Of a stretch of 33,122 nucleotides of DNA, positions 31,569 through 33,122 are shown in pieces. Position 1 is the first letter of the stretch; each line of letters opens with the position of its first letter. Location: the NCBI GenBank assembly GCA_051004815.1, contig JBPCJY010000101.1:1-33122 (forward strand). The letters are read 5' to 3'. Both the position numbers and the translations under genes were made by a program. This DNA comes from JBBQXY01 sp051004815 (lineage in GTDB: Bacteria; Chloroflexota; Ktedonobacteria; Ktedonobacterales; Ktedonobacteraceae). The notes under the pieces are model-generated. The model saw nothing but the letters and a program-made list of their open reading frames with translations. It did not search any database and was not told the origin of the DNA.

Positions 31569-32840
31569 ATGGCTATTGACTTCACACTCAGCCCAGAACA
31601 ACTCCAACTCCAGGCCAATGCGCGTGCTTTTGCGGAGGGAGTGCTGGCTCCCATTGCAGCGCAACTCGATGCGATTGATGATCCAGCCGAGGCGTTTTAT
31701 TCGACGCGAGCAGCTTTCCGCGAGATGGCGAAGGCTGGGTTCACGAAGTCGTTCATTCCCGTGGCCGATGGCGGACTGGGCTTCGGACTCGTGGATTTTG
31801 CCATTGCCGCCGAGGAATTGGCACACATAGATGTCAATGTCCCTACTACGCTGCTGGCCAGTGGACTGGGACTACAGCCTGTTCTTCAATTCGGCGATGC
31901 TGCCCAACGTAAGCTTTTCCTCCAGCCTTTCGTTGATGACGCGGATGGGGCATTGCTCGCTTCATTCGCATTTACCGAGGTGGCTGGCGGGGCCAACTTC
32001 GACTCCAACGATGCTGAAGCGGGGGTGCAGACCTTCGCCCGTCGCGATGGGGACAACTGGATCGTCACAGGGCAAAAACACTACACCACCAACGGGACCG
32101 GTTGGGAGGGCAAGGGAGCACATGTCTACTCGGTCGTGTGCCGTACCGACCCGACCAAGGGGGCACGCGAGTCGCTGGCGGTGATCATGGTGCCGGGTGA
32201 AGCTGCTGGCGTACGAGTCATCGATGCATACGACAAACTGGGGCATCGTGGAGTCATGACACCTCGCGTTCACTTTGAGGATGTGCGTGTACCCGCCAAC
32301 CATCTCATCGGTCGTCCGGGTCAGGGACTTGAGATCGTAGCGGGCGCGTTCTCCTGGACAGCGGCCCTCATCGGGGCGGCCTGTGTTGGCGTGATGCGTC
32401 GTGCCTTTGAATATGCTCTGGACTTTGCGAAATCCGAGCGACGCCTGGGTTCAGGACCGATCATCGAACACCAGAACGTTGGCTATATGCTGGCTGACAT
32501 CAAGATGCGGATTGAGGCGGCGCGCTACCTGACGTGGAAGTCCTGCCATTACCTTGAGCAAACAGGTGGACGTGGGCAAGAGCTGGCAGTCATGACTAAG
32601 GTCTATTGCTCAGAGCTCGCCGTGCAGGTTGTCTACGATGCCATGCGCCTGGTTGGCGTGGAAAGTTATACAAAGAAGACCCCACTCGAACGTCTGCTGC
32701 GTGACGCACTCGTCTTCCCCCTTTACGATGGAGGCAACATGGGTGTGCGTCGACGTCAACTCCATGAGCTATTTGTCCAGCCCGGATATAACTCGATGCT
32801 TGCTGCACAGGGCCGCGTTCCACCCTGGAAGGAACAGTGA
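31569..32840 (+). CDS. Acyl-CoA dehydrogenase family protein
   Basis: A 423-residue FAD-dependent acyl-CoA dehydrogenase-like enzyme that should introduce an alpha,beta double bond into an acyl-CoA. FAFTEVAGGANFDS resembles the first flavin signature, and LIGRPGQGLEIV together with LGHRGVMTPRVHFEDVRVP is typical of the middle domain. In the C-terminal helical domain the YEG motif carrying the catalytic glutamate in many relatives appears as YDGG (about residue 387), so the base may be Asp or lie elsewhere. ATG 31569 (MAIDFTLSPEQ) fits family N-termini, with GAGAAAGGG 9-17 bases upstream; an ATG at 31536 is less likely. It stands alone. Confidence 0.88.
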   Translation: MAIDFTLSPEQLQLQANARAFAEGVLAPIAAQLDAIDDPAEAFYSTRAAFREMAKAGFTKSFIPVADGGLGFGLVDFAIAAEELAHIDVNVPTTLLASGLGLQPVLQFGDAAQRKLFLQPFVDDADGALLASFAFTEVAGGANFDSNDAEAGVQTFARRDGDNWIVTGQKHYTTNGTGWEGKGAHVYSVVCRTDPTKGARESLAVIMVPGEAAGVRVIDAYDKLGHRGVMTPRVHFEDVRVPANHLIGRPGQGLEIVAGAFSWTAALIGAACVGVMRRAFEYALDFAKSERRLGSGPIIEHQNVGYMLADIKMRIEAARYLTWKSCHYLEQTGGRGQELAVMTKVYCSELAVQVVYDAMRLVGVESYTKKTPLERLLRDALVFPLYDGGNMGVRRRQLHELFVQPGYNSMLAAQGRVPPWKEQ

Positions 32841-33122
32841 CTTCTTTGTTAACACGGTTCGGGAGTTAAAAAACGAGCTGTTCATGCGGAAGTCGAACCA
32901 GCTACGCATCTATAATCGGAGAAGATAGGCCCGCGGATTACTGGTATTCCCATTGCATATGCCTGGCCAATGAATGTGGTGTGTGACCCTGATAGAGCAT
33001 TGTATAACAATTGCTTACAGACAGAGATGCGGAGGGGGGGGGGGGGGGAGAGGGGGGGGGGAGGGGCGGTGGTGGGGCGCTTTTTTTTCCTGCCTGCGCC
33101 GGTGTCCGGCGAGGGGGGTGGA
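32841..33122. other. Gene-free 3' end with G-rich low-complexity tail
   Basis: No gene was found. 32841-33030 is ordinary AT/GC-mixed sequence without a clear terminator. From about 33031 the sequence becomes runs of G broken by single A, C or T, then a T run and GC-rich text. This abrupt change resembles sequencing or assembly artefact at a contig end. Confidence 0.7.
33032..33066. repeat. Poly-G tract at the window end
   Basis: Runs of up to about 15 G in a row, interrupted by isolated A. Nothing similar occurs elsewhere in the window. Confidence 0.8.

Overview
The window looks like chromosomal DNA from a member of the Chloroflexota, most probably a Ktedonobacteria-type soil organism. This is an inference from gene content: an F420-type LLM oxidoreductase, a DUF6788-BTAD-AAA regulator, a solitary DUF4157 (eCIS-core) protein, a YtxH protein, roughly balanced base composition and frequent TTG/GTG starts. 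No rRNA, tRNA, CRISPR array, phage or insertion sequence was recognised. The last 90 bases are G-rich low-complexity sequence that looks like a contig-end artefact.

Layout. 1-1800: a long imperfect palindrome, a membrane-anchored PHB-depolymerase-type esterase and a Nudix hydrolase. 1.9-10.5 kb, all on the minus strand: a xylose-type sugar ABC importer (lipoprotein binding protein, then a hairpin, then ATPase and permease) and a lactose/cellobiose-type PTS (EIIB, EIIC) preceded by a LevR-like sigma-54 activator. A full-consensus -24/-12 promoter lies in front of the PTS genes. 10.6-16.9 kb: LLM oxidoreductase with a small membrane protein, glutamine-synthetase-family enzyme, YtxH protein, CoiA-like protein, amidohydrolase and a second Nudix enzyme. 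16.9-18.7 kb: a GtrA membrane protein beside a DUF2156 (MprF synthase-like) enzyme. 18.7-19.25 kb: a gene-free stretch. 19.25-24.5 kb: a methyltransferase, a helical HEAT-like protein and a 1145-residue DUF4157 protein with internal helical repeats and an unassigned C-terminal domain. 24.8-32.8 kb: BTAD regulator that lacks the usual C-terminal region, O-methyltransferase, membrane/coiled-coil protein, FAD oxidoreductase, PHP phosphatase and acyl-CoA dehydrogenase.

How the parts may work together. The 1.9-10.5 kb block is a carbohydrate-uptake region with two transport mechanisms and a regulator built to sense PTS phosphorylation. The glutamine-synthetase-family enzyme and the amidohydrolase resemble the two halves of eukaryotic FluG-type fusion proteins. 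The GtrA/DUF2156 pair could jointly modify envelope lipids. The DUF4157 protein is the best candidate for an unusual system: it has the layout expected of cargo for an extracellular contractile injection system, but no injection-system structural genes are nearby.

Transcription signals are unusually legible. An extended -10 of the form TGNTATACT recurs in front of several genes, and very long perfect hairpins separate transcription units.
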